Shown here one piece after another: positions 13,000 through 24,016 of a stretch of 64,000 bases of DNA (within the stretch, counting starts at the first letter, position 1; every line of letters starts with the position of its first letter). Source of the DNA: Argentina anserina (lineage: Eukaryota; Streptophyta; Magnoliopsida; Rosales; Rosaceae); contig NC_065875.1 of the NCBI RefSeq assembly GCF_933775445.1, positions 16,057,555-16,121,554 of the forward strand. Direction: 5' to 3'. The notes under the pieces are model-generated. The model searched no databases and was not told the origin of the DNA. It was given only the letters and a program-made list of their open reading frames with translations. The translations under genes and the position numbers were made by a program.

Positions 13000-15538
13000 G
13001 TTCCTCTTCTGAGTCTTTGTAGCTTCCATAGCTCTTCCATGCTCTTGAACATACCAAACATCTGGTTTTAACGACCTCGGTACAGGCGGTATGTATGGCC
13101 GCTGCAGCGCCTCGCGCGTAGCTTGAGTTTCCGGCGCATTTGCCCCAACTTGCTGCTTCCCAGGCACATTCGCGACTCCACCAAGACCTGAGCTTGGCCT
13201 CTTTAGCGCTTGAGCGTAAGTATCTGTCTGAACTCTAGCTTTCTTGGGGTTCTCCCTCTGGTATCGATTCGTCGGCGAGCGACGCCTTCGATGTCTTCTT
13301 GCTTCCTCATGTCTACTAGAATTTTTACAGCTTATGGAACACTCTTTCTTGCATCTATTGCAAAGGACATAAGTTCTTGCCTTTGCTACTTTCTGTTCCT
13401 TGCTCTGGACTACACCATTCTGTTTACCCTGCTCAGATTGCTCGGTTCCTGCAACCTCTTTCGCCATGGACACTTCCTTCACTGTTGTCTTCATGCCCGG
13501 CTCGGGCTCTAAGGCAAAAGACAACACTCCCTCATCTAACCATTGTTGTACCTGGTCCTTGAGCTGTATACAAATACGAGTATCATTAGTCCAAACGTTG
13601 TGAAACTTACAATACCGTTTACCTTTAACTTTTTCCACAGTCAGGAACTCAGTCCATGGCACAATGGTTTCACCCTCAGCAATAAGCTTGTCCAAGATCT
13701 CATGAGCCAAGGAAGCATCATAAGTGTATTCAACAAACTTGGAAGGGCGGTGAGCCTTCAAAAGTGTTGTCAATGGTGTAACTTCCACCACGGACACTGT
13801 AGGGAAGGGATCAATATCGACCCATGTTGCAGCTCTTTCAGTATCTACCCCAAGCATGCCTTTGTTAATCCAGGTTTGCAGCTAATCCTTGAGCTTAACA
13901 CAGTCGGCTATTTGGTGATTGAACAAGTTGTGAAACTTGCAGTACTTTTTCCCTTATATCTGTGATGCAGCTACATTGCAGTTTTCCACTCGCGAACAGT
14001 TCATCTAAAATCTTTGGAGCCTTGTGAGCATTGTAGGTATACGACTCGTACTCATGCTTGGTGAATGCTGCTGTAGAAATCTTGACATGGTCTCTAGACA
14101 TCTTCAAAGCCTTGTACTTCAATGCTTGTCTTCCGGCTATCTCCACTGCCGCTACCTCATCATCTACCTCCTCAACCCACTGCTCTTCGTATGGATATGG
14201 TGTGTAGAAAGGATCTACATGCGAGTAGATAGTGGAAACCCTCTTAGTTCTAGATGAAACTGCATAGCGTGGTTTCAAAGTACCAGGGTGACAGGACACA
14301 GATGGACCTTTTGGAACTGTGGCACTGTCCTCCATCTCCCTGAGGAACACTTGGTAGCTTCCCACCTTGTTCATTAAGTCTGCCATGCTAGAAAAGTAGG
14401 CATCATGATGTTTGGCCCGCTGACGGGTTTCCAAACCCTTTATAGCAATTCGAATGGCATCTTGTTCCACGAGTGGTGTTCTGCACTTTACTTGCTGAAC
14501 CTTAAACCTCTTTAGGAACTCCACTGCCGACTCCATTGGTTGTTGATACATGGAAGTCAAAGATGACAAATCCTCCTCAGGCTCAACACTTCCAAAAGTC
14601 GTTTTAAACATTATCTCGAGTATGGACCAATCTGAAATGGATCTTGGAGCTAACTTAGAGAACCAAGATAGCGCCGGTCCCGACAGAGATGAACCAAAAG
14701 CCCTCATCTTGAAGACTGGATCAGATGCATATGGCCCGCAATCACTGTGAAAACGATAGATGTGCTCAGCTGCATTCTCGGACCCCTCTCCTGAGAAAGT
14801 CTGGAACTTGATTGGTCGATAACCCAAGGGCCAAGGACATGCTGTCACCCATTCTGGGAATGGACTTGTATAGGATATGTTCACGGCAGCATGACCATGA
14901 ATGGTCCTCACACTCTATTGGATTATCTTCTGAACCTGCTCTTTGGTAAGGGTCTGACCCTCTTCTACTTCTTTCTCAGGCTCTTCTCGATGCTCATCTT
15001 GACGCTCGCGACGGAACTGGTCCTGACGCTCTTGTCTCCCACTTGGTTGAAGAAGTGTCACTGCCCTCTTAAGTGCCTCAAACTCGGGTGTGTTCGAACG
15101 TCTTGAACTTCCAAATGTGAACTTTCCCTTTTTAGCATTCGTCTTCTTCTTCCTTGCGGGTTTGATAGGCTCTGCATCTGACTTGTCAGCCTCATCATCT
15201 TTGGCCTCATCCTCTTCACCGTCGTCGTCGTCACCGGCGTTAACCTTCTTGTTGGACTTAGCCTTTTTGGTGGCCTTAGGCTTGTCATGATTTTGTTTCT
15301 CATAAAACTCAGTGACAGTCCGTTGTATTCCCAAGGCTTCTTCAATTTGCTTGAACCGCTCGTCTTGGCCTTCAAACTCTAAACGAGCATTGTTCGCGTG
15401 CTCGTTAGCACTCAGAACCAGCTTCTTCAATCTATCGTTGGTCTCAGCCAGATGCTGACCTTGTGTCGACTGTAGTTGCGGCACATTATCCAACGTTCTC
15501 TCGATCGCAGTCATTCTCTCGCCGAATGACTCCTCCAA
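13000..15538 (-). pseudogene. gypsy gag polyprotein region (broken)
   Basis: 15538-14915 encodes a charged, coiled-coil-like N-terminal part with an acidic run and Lys-rich segments. A single TAG (14917-14915) separates it from the same-frame Retrotrans_gag domain (14911-13895; motifs FSGEGSENAAEHIYRF, LSGPALSWFSKL, MESAVEFLKRFK). A frameshift lies near 13950-13985, after which reading continues in another frame from 13857. This part carries two copies of a zinc-finger-like module with the signature YCKFHN...C..LKD, near 13940-13880 and 13640-13560. A basic region rich in RRRR follows. Stops in or just below this region are at 14917-14915, near 13888, and at 12984-12982. It would form the virus-like particle shell of an intact element. 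Confidence 0.8.
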
Positions 15539-15737
15539 TGACTTGACTACTTTGTCAACTCCTTGAAAGCTGTTTGCATGTCTTCCGATGTCGCTATCAG
15601 TCCAAATTTTAGTAATGCTTCAACCGTTGTTAAACCTCTGCAAGTCGCTGTGTTGTGAGGAACACAATGCGAGTGCCCTGGTTTCGAGGAATGAGGATAT
15701 CCTCTTGCGTAAGGATTCTGGCTTGCTATCTTTACAC

Positions 15738-15758
15738 GGTCCCACTGGGCGTGCCAAA
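15738..15758 (-). other. Putative tRNA primer binding site
   Basis: Immediately inside the LTR the minus strand reads TTTGGCACGCCCAGTGGGAC, the TTTGGCxCxCC style of primer site seen in plant gypsy elements. The cognate tRNA was not determined. Confidence 0.45.
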
Positions 15759-16466
15759 TGTTCGAGTTGGGAAAAAGATTTCCTCAGGGAACAATAAGCA
15801 AGCCCCGGTTTTGAACCCTAGATGGTTCTAACCTTCGTTCTCTGTTGTTGCTTGGCGTGCCAGTACCTTTGAGTTAGGTACAACTCTTGCTTGTTGATGA
15901 TGATTTCACTCACGTACTGTCTTCTTCTCAAACGATTGTTCCGCAGTTGCTGATAAACCGCTGAAACTCGAATGACCTATACACAACCGGAGTTGCTAGG
16001 TACCTTTCACACCACCTCAAGTAGATGACCGATCTTACTTTAGACCGCTTGGGGAAAAGCAAAGCTTATAATGTGTCGTTGATAGCGGGACTCTCCTGCT
16101 ATAGGGAATTACTGAATAGTGCAGACTTTTGTGTTTGCTAGAAGGTAGGCTAGCGAATCGATGGACTTGACTCTAGTTGCCGAAGTTAATCGGACTTGTT
16201 GCTACATGCAGCGCGAGGCATACATCTGGGTAGCTCCGCTCCGATGGGAGACTTGGTTGCCGAAGCTAATCGGACTTTTGCTCCGTGGGGAGACTTGACT
16301 ATGCGGTTGCGCGATAGTTTGTTTGACGTTGTGTGTGTGTATTATTTTACACATTCGACCCCTTTATATAGAGAACACATATTGTTCTTTTTTGCGGATC
16401 AAGTCCTGAGAACCTCTTAGTTGATTCGGATTTACCTTCTTTATTCAACTCAGATTTTATACAGCA
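15759..16466 (-). repeat. 5' LTR of the gypsy element
   Basis: Proposed as a 708 bp LTR because it lies directly 5' of the primer-binding-like sequence and has TG...CA ends: on the plus strand it begins tgttcgagttggg and ends tatacagca. A good TATA box, TATATAAA, is at 16370-16363 on the minus strand, as expected for the U3 promoter. The partner LTR is absent, so the outer boundary cannot be checked by comparison. Confidence 0.6.
16363..16370 (-). promoter_or_regulatory. TATA box in gypsy LTR
   Basis: The minus strand reads TATATAAA followed by GGGG, about 600 bp upstream of the inner LTR edge. This is the likely RNA polymerase II promoter of the element. Confidence 0.55.
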
Positions 16467-17410
16467 TCAGTCCCCGAAATCTATTCCAATAAGGAATATA
16501 ATCTTGCTCTTTGATAGATTTTCCCCAAATAACCGGTCCACGAGCCTACAGAATCTAAATAATACATGAGTATTATTTTAGGCCCAAACATTCCTTGATC
16601 TCTTTTGAACCTAAAAAGACCTCCTGCCAAATCTATACTTGCAAAACTTTGCAAAGAACTTGGTAATATAGGTGTATGGTTAGAAGGAGGCTGAATAACA
16701 CGAGTACAAGGGCCATCTTCATGCGTGATGACTTTGCAATTAGGGCAAAAGCTCCATAAGATTTTCAAAGGTAAAGCCATTCTCGGCCTCTACACCTGGA
16801 ACAATCTTTAGTTTTTTCTTTTCAAAGAAAGTCCGGGTGAGAGAACAAGCAACCCTAACTCTAATAACCCCATAAGCCTCAAAAGTATGTTCATCTAGTT
16901 ATCAAAGAACCAACAACAGAGGTAACATTAATGATTACCTTCTTCTCTTCTAGCTCTGGAGGAATATTTGTGATGCCAACCCAAAATACAGAGAGTTCAT
17001 GTGAACTAATTCCGGACCTTGAAGACCATCATACTCTTTAAAGAACACAGGGACCTTCAAATAGTACTAGAGACCTCCCCATAACACCTTATTGGGATCA
17101 CACGCTAGGTCAAATTTTGAAAAAAAAAAAACATATTATTTAGTTGAGATAGCACCTTGAATCTGTGTTTGAGCGTCCAAATCCTATGAAATTGGGATTG
17201 CAAGTCACCAATCGTATATGGTTTGGTGGTGAGAGTCTTGATAATGAGGTAAAATTTGAAATTGGTGCGCGCTTTGATTTCTATGTTCATATGCGAGATA
17301 TCGATTACATCATCCTCATCACCCCTTGCTCTCGCAGCAAAGCTTGTTGTCACGGTGTCAAGGGTGGATGACATGATTGCTTGAGGATGGAGACTCACGG
17401 CATCACCCAT
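16467..17410 (-). pseudogene. DUF4283 / CCHC-type zinc-knuckle pseudogene
   Basis: The minus strand carries a DUF4283-like start (17410-17105; TIGDLQSQFHRIWTLKHRF). After a frame change it reads VLWGGL, YYLKVPVFFKEYDGLQGPEL, the usual shape of this domain. Further on, 16780-16481 contains CPNCKVITHEDGPC, an exact C-x2-C-x4-H-x4-C knuckle. Such proteins come from plant LINE-type elements and derived genes. Stops and frame changes make it a remnant. It ends at the gypsy LTR edge, so the LTR element probably inserted into it. Confidence 0.65.
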
Positions 17411-17634
17411 GAAATGAATTGTGATTTGACAATCCTTAATTAATTAATAATATTAGAATATGTTTGTAGACACAAGAAATTTAATGAAGTAAATCATTTT
17501 TATTAAATGATTAAATCGACCAAGAACCCGACAAAATTGCACACGTGGCCAAAAATTAACAAAGTTGGTGCGGATCAGAATAAAACTCGTGTCAGCACAT
17601 AAACAAATGATCGTAATCGAAGCTACGTGATTCC

Positions 17635-18540
17635 GAATTGCATCAGAAAATTGAATGTCATTGACGATCGAAATGGTAATCGGACATTTGATTAAAGTAA
17701 TAAATTTCTTTACGGTTATAATTAAATCAATTATTTGAATCTGTTTAATTTAGTTATTCTCATAACTAATTTTAAATTAATCAGAAAATATATATGGATT
17801 TAATTATGCAACTAAAGAAATATTATTATTTTAGTGTCATTAAAGTATGCTATAAAATAGAGTATTCTTGACACTATAAATACCCCTTTCAACATAAAGA
17901 AAGGGGGATTTTTACATTGGAGAAGAAGAGAGCAATATCACTCTCGAGAAATCCCGAAGTCTCCCAAATCCACGAAGAATCATCAAGCTACCAAATCGCT
18001 CGTTCTTCATCAAATCTAAATCTAAACTCAAGTCCACGAAGAATCATCAAGCGGCCAAATCGTTCGTTCTTCATCAAATCCAAATCCAAATCCAAACTCA
18101 AGTCCACGAAGAATCATCAAGCGGCCAAATCGCTCGTTCTTCATCAAATCCAAATCCAAACTCAAGTCCACGAAGAATCATCAAGCGGCCAAATCGCTCG
18201 TTCTTCATCAAATTCAAATCCAAACTCAAGTTCACGAAGAATCATCAAGCGGCCAAATCGCTCATTCTTCATCAATTCCAAATCCAAATCAAACTCAAAT
18301 TCTCAAGATCAAGTGCACGTCATCCTTGAGCTAAGTCATATACGGAGATAGAATCAGAGGACTTCACAAAGATTGTAACCCCGCGCTTGATATTCAATAA
18401 ATTACATTTTATTTGTACACGTGTCTGCACTCTTATTTGTTTTCAGATTCGCGTTCTACAATGTTATAATCCAGTAATATATAAGTTCATAATCGAAAAC
18501 TATTTGCCATTACGGTGGTTTATGTGATACGTTTTGAATT
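17635..18540 (+). repeat. Tandem duplication, copy 1 (LTR-like segment with minisatellite)
   Basis: This ~901 bp unit starts at gaattgcatcag and ends at gaatt (18536-18540). It has an AT-rich upstream part, a TATA box (TATAAATA, 17875-17882), then about five units of a ~64 bp minisatellite (about 17960-18300; core cacgaagaatcatcaag, followed by gttcttcatcaaa). A polyadenylation-like ttcaataaattaca lies near 18390. The layout resembles the U3-R-U5 organisation of an LTR, but no retrotransposon proteins are adjacent. Confidence 0.8.
17875..17882 (+). promoter_or_regulatory. TATA box in LTR-like copy 1
   Basis: TATAAATA followed by CCCC, about 40 bp upstream of the conserved segment leading into the minisatellite. 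The matching position of copy 2 has a T-G-T change. Confidence 0.45.
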
Positions 18541-19509
18541 GTATCAGAAAATTGAATGTCATTGACGATCGAAATGGTAATCGGACATTTGATTAAAGTA
18601 ATAAATTTCTTTACGGTTATAATTAAATCAATTATTTGAATCTGTTTAATTTAGTTATTCTCATAACTAATTTTAAATTAATCAGAAAATATATATTGAT
18701 TTAATTATGCAACTAAAGAAATATTATTATTTTAGTGTCATTAAAGTATTCTATAAAATAGAGTATTCTTGACACTGTAAATACCCCTTTCAACATAAAG
18801 AAATGGGGATTTTAACATTGGAGAAGAAGAGAGCAATATCACTCTCGAGAAATCCCGAAGTCTCCCAAATCCACGAAGAATCATCAAGCTACCAAATCGC
18901 TCGTTCTTCATCAAATCCAAATCTAAACTCAAGTCCACGAAGAATCATCAAGCGGCCAAATCGTTCGTTCTTCATCAAATCCAAATCCAAACTCAAGTCC
19001 ACGAAGAATCATCAAGCGGCCAAATCGTTCGTTCTTTCTTCATCAAATCCAAATCCAAATCCAAACTCAAGTCCACGAAGAATCATCAAGCGGCCAAATC
19101 GCTCGTTCTTCATCAAATCCAAATCCAAACTCAAGTCCACGAAGAATTATCAAGCGGCCAAATCGCTCGTTCTTCATCAAATTCAAATCCAAACTCAAGT
19201 CCACGAAGAATCATCAAGCGGCCAAATCGCTCGTTCTTCATCAAATCCAAATCCAAATCAAACTCAAATTCTCAAGATCAAGTGCACGTCACCCTTGAGC
19301 CAAGTCATATACGGAGATAGAATCAGAGGAGTTCACAAAGATTGTAACCCCGCGCTTGATATTCAATAAATTACATTTTATTTGTACACGTGTCTGCACT
19401 CTTATTTGTTTTCAGATTCGCGTTCTACAATGTTATAATCCAGTAATATATAAGTTCATAATCGAACACTATTTGCCATTACGGTGGTTTATGTGATACA
19501 TTTTGAATT
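18541..19509 (+). repeat. Tandem duplication, copy 2 (extra minisatellite unit)
   Basis: A second copy directly follows copy 1 and is nearly identical outside the minisatellite. It is ~969 bp, longer by one ~64 bp unit plus a 4 bp ttct insertion (near 19031). The TATA box is changed to TGTAAATA (18776-18783). A g-to-t change near 18804 creates an ATG, opening a 188-codon frame (18803-19369) that runs through the minisatellite. I treat this frame as non-genic because the 64 bp unit is not a multiple of three. Confidence 0.8.
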
Positions 19510-19649
19510 CTTTACAGATTTTGAAATGATGAAATTTTAAACAATCAATTTGAATTTCAAAATTCTGTTGTTTGGTCGATCAACCAAGACGTTAATTAGA
19601 ATATTAATGAATTAAGAAAGTATACTTCTTTGGAAACTTATGAAAGAGA

Positions 19650-20065
19650 TATATTGGCCCTTCCATTAAGGGATCTATTTTTTGGGTCTAAAAAAAGGAT
19701 AGGTCACTTGTCCAACTTTTCGATCACATTTTAGTATTTCCACCGTTCAACATTTAAAGTATAATGTGTAGATCACATATGTAAAATTTCAGCCAAAATT
19801 GAGGTGTTTAAGACATTCAAAACTGTGATTTAAACTTATAAGTATGAACGGTTCATGTTTGACAGATTTGGTGCGTCCATTGATTTCACCAAGTTTAATA
19901 CTTTAACGATCACTATTTTGACTGAAATTTTACAGGGATCAATCTATACATTATACCCTAAAAGTTGAATGGTTGAGATGTTGAAATGTAGTCGAAAAAT
20001 TAGTTAATAAGTTATCCCTTTAAAAGACAAAAAAAAATCCCTTATTAGAATGGTCCTTTATTTTA
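19650..20065. mobile_element. Foldback MITE, ~410 bp
   Basis: The two arms are imperfect inverted copies over ~150 bp each: cattaagggatctatttttt near 19673 pairs with the complement of aaaaaaaatcccttattag near 20030, and gtataatgtgtagat pairs with the complement of atctatacattatac. Both arms share the aaaatttcag block (19780s and 19920s). No coding capacity is present, so it is a non-autonomous inverted-repeat element. The target-site duplication is not clear. Confidence 0.65.
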
Positions 20066-20570
20066 ACTGATGCAAAAATTTCGAATAACTCTTTTTAGTA
20101 GAAATTGAAGTTCACATAATCAAAGATTTAGTGAAAAAGATGACTTCGTTCAGGACGATGGATGCATTTACAATTCGTAACAGCGCAGCCTCAGAGTCAG
20201 AATTCAAAGCATGCATCTGGTTGATTCATTTGATTGTATCACATTATCCATGTTGTCAAGAATTCATTAAATACGGCACAGAAAAAAGTCAAAAGATTAC
20301 AATTTCCAACAAAGGAAAATTATTAATTTCACAATATGACCAACACGATTCCCAAGGCAAGAAACATGACATTATCTTATAAAGATTCCTTCCAAGAAAT
20401 ACCATACAACTTCGTATTTCCCTTTACCCTAAATTTCGTTGACCTTGACCTGGTGCTCTCTTCTCCTCCTTCACTGTACATATATACCTGCACCAACCAC
20501 GAACTCTCTAATTTTCCCAAATCCATAAGTCTAATTCTCTCTCTCGTTCTCTCTGATTGAAACGCCAACT
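20066..20570 (+). promoter_or_regulatory. Promoter and leader region of the SRC2-like gene
   Basis: TATA candidates are TATAAA at about 20379 and acatatatacc near 20477. A CT-rich leader (ctctctctcgttctctc, 20535-20555) ends just before the ATG at 20571. No other gene is supported here. Confidence 0.45.
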
Positions 20571-21443
20571 ATGGAGCAAAGGACCCTGGAACTGGAGCTG
20601 GTCTCTGCCAAGGACTTGAAAGACGTGAACTTGATTTCCAAGATGGACGTATACGCCGTCGTCTCTCTCCACGGCGACACCTTCCACGGCGAGCAGAAGA
20701 CCAAGACCAAGCTCGTCCGCAACTGCGGCACCCACCCCACTTTCAACTTCCCCATGAGGTTCTTTGTCGACGACTCTCTAACCCAACAGAACCGTCTCTC
20801 TCTTGATATCAAGCTCGTCTGCGAGCGCAGTCTCGGCGACAAGGACATCGGCGCCGTCCACGTCCCCGTCAAGGAGCTCTTCGACTCCGCCGACCCCAAG
20901 AACATGAAGTTCATCTCCTACCAGGTCCGCCGCCCCTCCGGGAGGCCCAAGGGCGAGCTCAGCTTCTCTTATAAGTTCGGTGAAAAGGTCGCCGCCCCGG
21001 CGCCGGAGGTGGCTAAGAAGGGTGAGCCGGTGACGGCGTACCCGGTTGGAGCACCGACGTACGGGGCGTACCCACAACAGGCGACAAGTTCGTCCGGGTC
21101 GGTTTACCCGCCGCCTCAACCCGGGTATGGATACCCGCCACCGCCGCCCGGGGCGGGTTATCCGGAGGCGCCGCCGCCGGGATATGGGTACCCACCGCCG
21201 CAACCGGGATATGGGTACCCGCCGCAGCAGCCCGGGTACGGATACCCGCCGCCGCCGCCGGGGTATGGGTACCCGCCAGTGCAGCAGGTGCAACAACCGG
21301 AGAAGAAGAAGAGCAAGTTCGGGATGGGATTGGGAGCTGGGTTGCTAGGAGGTGTTCTTGGTGGGATGATTATTGGAGATATGGTCGACGGCGGTGGATG
21401 CGGTGGCGGAGGATGCGGTGGTGGTGGGTGTGGTGGTTTTTGA
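20571..21443 (+). CDS. SRC2-like C2-domain protein
   Basis: A single-exon gene of 290 residues. Residues 1-125 form a C2 domain: it opens MEQRTLELELVSAKDLKDVN, has SKMDVYAVVSL in the ligand loop, and ends GELSFSYKF. A Pro/Gly/Tyr-rich segment (about 150-245) repeats PGYGYPPP-type units. A basic KKKSKFGMG stretch is followed by a Gly-rich hydrophobic segment (GAGLLGGVLGGMIIGD) and a Gly-Cys tail (GGGCGGGGCGG). This architecture is that of plant SRC2 (soybean gene regulated by cold 2), which binds membranes and is linked to calcium, cold and oxidative-burst responses. The coding GC content is much higher than its surroundings. Cold regulation is family knowledge, not seen here. Confidence 0.93.
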   Translation: MEQRTLELELVSAKDLKDVNLISKMDVYAVVSLHGDTFHGEQKTKTKLVRNCGTHPTFNFPMRFFVDDSLTQQNRLSLDIKLVCERSLGDKDIGAVHVPVKELFDSADPKNMKFISYQVRRPSGRPKGELSFSYKFGEKVAAPAPEVAKKGEPVTAYPVGAPTYGAYPQQATSSSGSVYPPPQPGYGYPPPPPGAGYPEAPPPGYGYPPPQPGYGYPPQQPGYGYPPPPPGYGYPPVQQVQQPEKKKSKFGMGLGAGLLGGVLGGMIIGDMVDGGGCGGGGCGGGGCGGF

Positions 21444-24016
21444 TCGATTTTAGACTCGTTTTATGTTTGGTCTTGTGTAGACTTGAGAGTTCTATTTTCG
21501 GTTAATTTGGATATTATCTTGTAATTCATGTTATACACAGTGTTTGGTGTTCTTGTAACATCTTGTTCTTACTTTTAGTTTGATTTGATTCATTCATGAT
21601 GTTATTGTTTTGTTGTTGCTGAAAGCGTCTTAACAATATCGGAAACTAGAATTTCGAAGCTGAGAGGTTATGACTCGCCGGAATAATGAACGGGAGTGGA
21701 CTTTGTAATCCTCACCAACCTTAAGACTTTAACAATATAAATGTGCGCCGGCCGGACAGAAAGGACCCGTGGCCTCTGGCGATAGCAGGAAGTGATGTAA
21801 ACTAGGAAATATCTTAAACCTGGTCCTCCAAGTGGTTCATATTATTTGATGGTGAAGTTAATGGAAGACAAGGCAAGCTGGCATTCGCATGAGTACAGCA
21901 GCCTCCTCTTTCTTCGTCAATTGCAAAGCAAACTTTCAAGGATATTCGAGTGGAGGATGACCTTGCGCTTCGTGAATGGAACAAGGTTACTTTGGCACAT
22001 CTCTTCTTAAAAATGCACAACGAATCAACCTTCTAGAAAAGACATCCAATATTATAGCTTCTCGATATTTCGGAAAAGAAATATGACAGTACATCAATGT
22101 GTACTCATCATAATGTACAGTATTGCATTATAGGAGATAACTAATTAATATTTTGCTAAAGCAGTAGAACAACTAGTACTTCATATTCAATTTACAAAAC
22201 CTTTTGTAATTGAGTGTTCCAGATCATGACCAAGTTGATGATACAGTTGCTCATTATACTGTTAATGGTTGAAGCTATCTGATCTTCAGAATTACTTGCA
22301 TATAAATGGATTTAAACTGTTTGGATGGAGCTTATTTTGTATTGGACTAGCGGACGCTGTATTCTTATTTTTGTGATAAGTTTGTTAATTGAGAGAATCA
22401 TAAGATCACAAGCATTTGAAGTGTTTCAGGCTTTCAGCCACGAGTTCTGCTTAGTCTAGACTGAATGGTCAAGTGCATCAATGTGTACTGGTAGAGTCAT
22501 AGACTGATTTTGTGACATATACTTGTTCCTGCAAATCCTCAGTAAATTATTTCACAGGTTTGATAAGCTCAGATGTTTCTCAATTTTGGTTCACAATATA
22601 TTACAGCTTGCTGTTGCCTTGGTTTTTCGAGATGTGGTAAAGTTTACCGTTTTAGGAATGGCCTGTGGGAAGAAATTTGATAATGTTAAACGGGACTAGA
22701 AGTTGGCTCTGCCTTATCGATGATTCTTGTGAAAACATCCTGATGCTGGGATGCGACATCATATTCATAGAGAGTTCAGTTTAGCAAATGGTCTAGAACA
22801 TTTTGGTTCTTCGCAATCGCAGTTCATTAATTTGTTGCTCCTTCTGATTGCGTCTTGGCCTGCCTTTGTGATGATTTCCATGCTATTTTGAGATCTAAAT
22901 TAATTTTTAATGTTTGATAGTAGAAGCTACATGTAAGAACTTTCAAATGATTCAATATATGGAAATCAATTGTTTGAGCTTCAATTTTTTTTTCTTCCCT
23001 GTGTATTTTTCTTTTCTTTTTACAACAACATCCTCTTGCACATAAGTCTTAATGTCTTATTTACTTCATTGCTTAGTGTTAGTCTAATCATGACGTCTCT
23101 TAGATTTGCCTAATGTTAGTCTGTTTACTTGTAATTATGAAATTTCTAAATATATATTCATTGTCAACTTCTTGCATCATAGAATAAAGAGGTAAGATGC
23201 AAGAAAAGACTGGCGAATATAATATGCAAAGAACAATAATAGCTCTACTATCATACGGGTACACGGCTCTGTTTGGCTGCAACTGTACAAGTGAAGTGGA
23301 TGAAACTCTGGGTTGGCTGAAAGTCATGGTAAACTATTGGTCTCTTCTCCTAAATACGCCATTGAATTTTACTCAAAACTGTTTTCCAGCTCGTCCTATT
23401 TTTAAGTTTTAATTTTTACAACCTGCATTGCTTTTTCAATTATCTGTTCCGAATACCTATTTGTGCACTTTTCTGTTTGTCTTCTTGATGTTGATTCTCT
23501 GCTATAGATTTTAGTTTTTTGTGGATCTTATTAGTGGCCTACCAATGATCACCCCAGTAGCCCGCTAGTCTTCTCTTAGTTGAATCATCAGCTTATTGGT
23601 AGAATCATGAAGTGTTCTGAGTTTCATATAAAGAGCAAAATTTTCTTTTAGCCCCATGATGATGCATGGTAATGATATCTTAATGAGGTTTGTGGTGCCA
23701 TCCATATCAACAGCAGCATGTAGTATCAGAACTGTTTAGCATCTTTGAAGGGAAATTGGTTATTGAAGCTCTCAGCTTAGATTTTTTAGGGTACTTATAT
23801 AATTGCAGAATGAAGCTTTTTTTAACTTCTGCTGCCACAAAGTTGGTAATTTGTATTACAAATTAGGGGCTAATGAACATAAAACACCAGAGAGGAGCAA
23901 TTTGGCACAAGTGCATAACATCTTCTCTATTGAGTTCAAAGTTTTACATAACAAAAATCCACAAGGATCTTACTTCAGCAACTTCCATCATCAAAAGGTC
24001 TTTAGCTTCTAGAGCC
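21444..24016. other. Intergenic stretch without recognised gene
   Basis: The first ~150 bases are the probable 3' UTR of the SRC2-like gene. After that no conserved coding region was recognised on either strand; the open frames are short and scattered. A segment at about 23650-23850 has a diverged direct copy at about 25165-25400, on the other side of the glyoxalase gene. The last ~150 bases are the likely 3' UTR of that gene (minus strand). Confidence 0.5.

Larger units (their letters stand above)
10704..16466 (-). mobile_element. Decayed Ty3/gypsy LTR retrotransposon, 3' truncated
   Basis: In minus orientation the order is 5' LTR (16466-15759), probable primer binding site (just below 15758), gag (15538 to about 13000), aspartic protease (around 12000-11600), then only the start of reverse transcriptase (11368 to about 10704). 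The rest of RT, RNase H, integrase and the 3' LTR are missing. The gag and the protease, with a LVDGGA active site and a later LGRDWIH motif, look like the Tat/Ogre side of plant gypsy elements. The coding part is broken by at least eight in-frame stops and one frameshift, so the copy is dead. Confidence 0.85.

Noticed and set aside
17955..19265. CRISPR-like array of short repeats
   Set aside because: The ~64 bp units are contiguous with no unique spacers and lie in plant nuclear DNA; this is a minisatellite.
20778..21296. 172-codon Arg-rich frame antisense to the SRC2-like gene
   Set aside because: It is a shadow of the GC-rich Pro/Gly/Tyr repeats on the other strand; no domain and no independent support.
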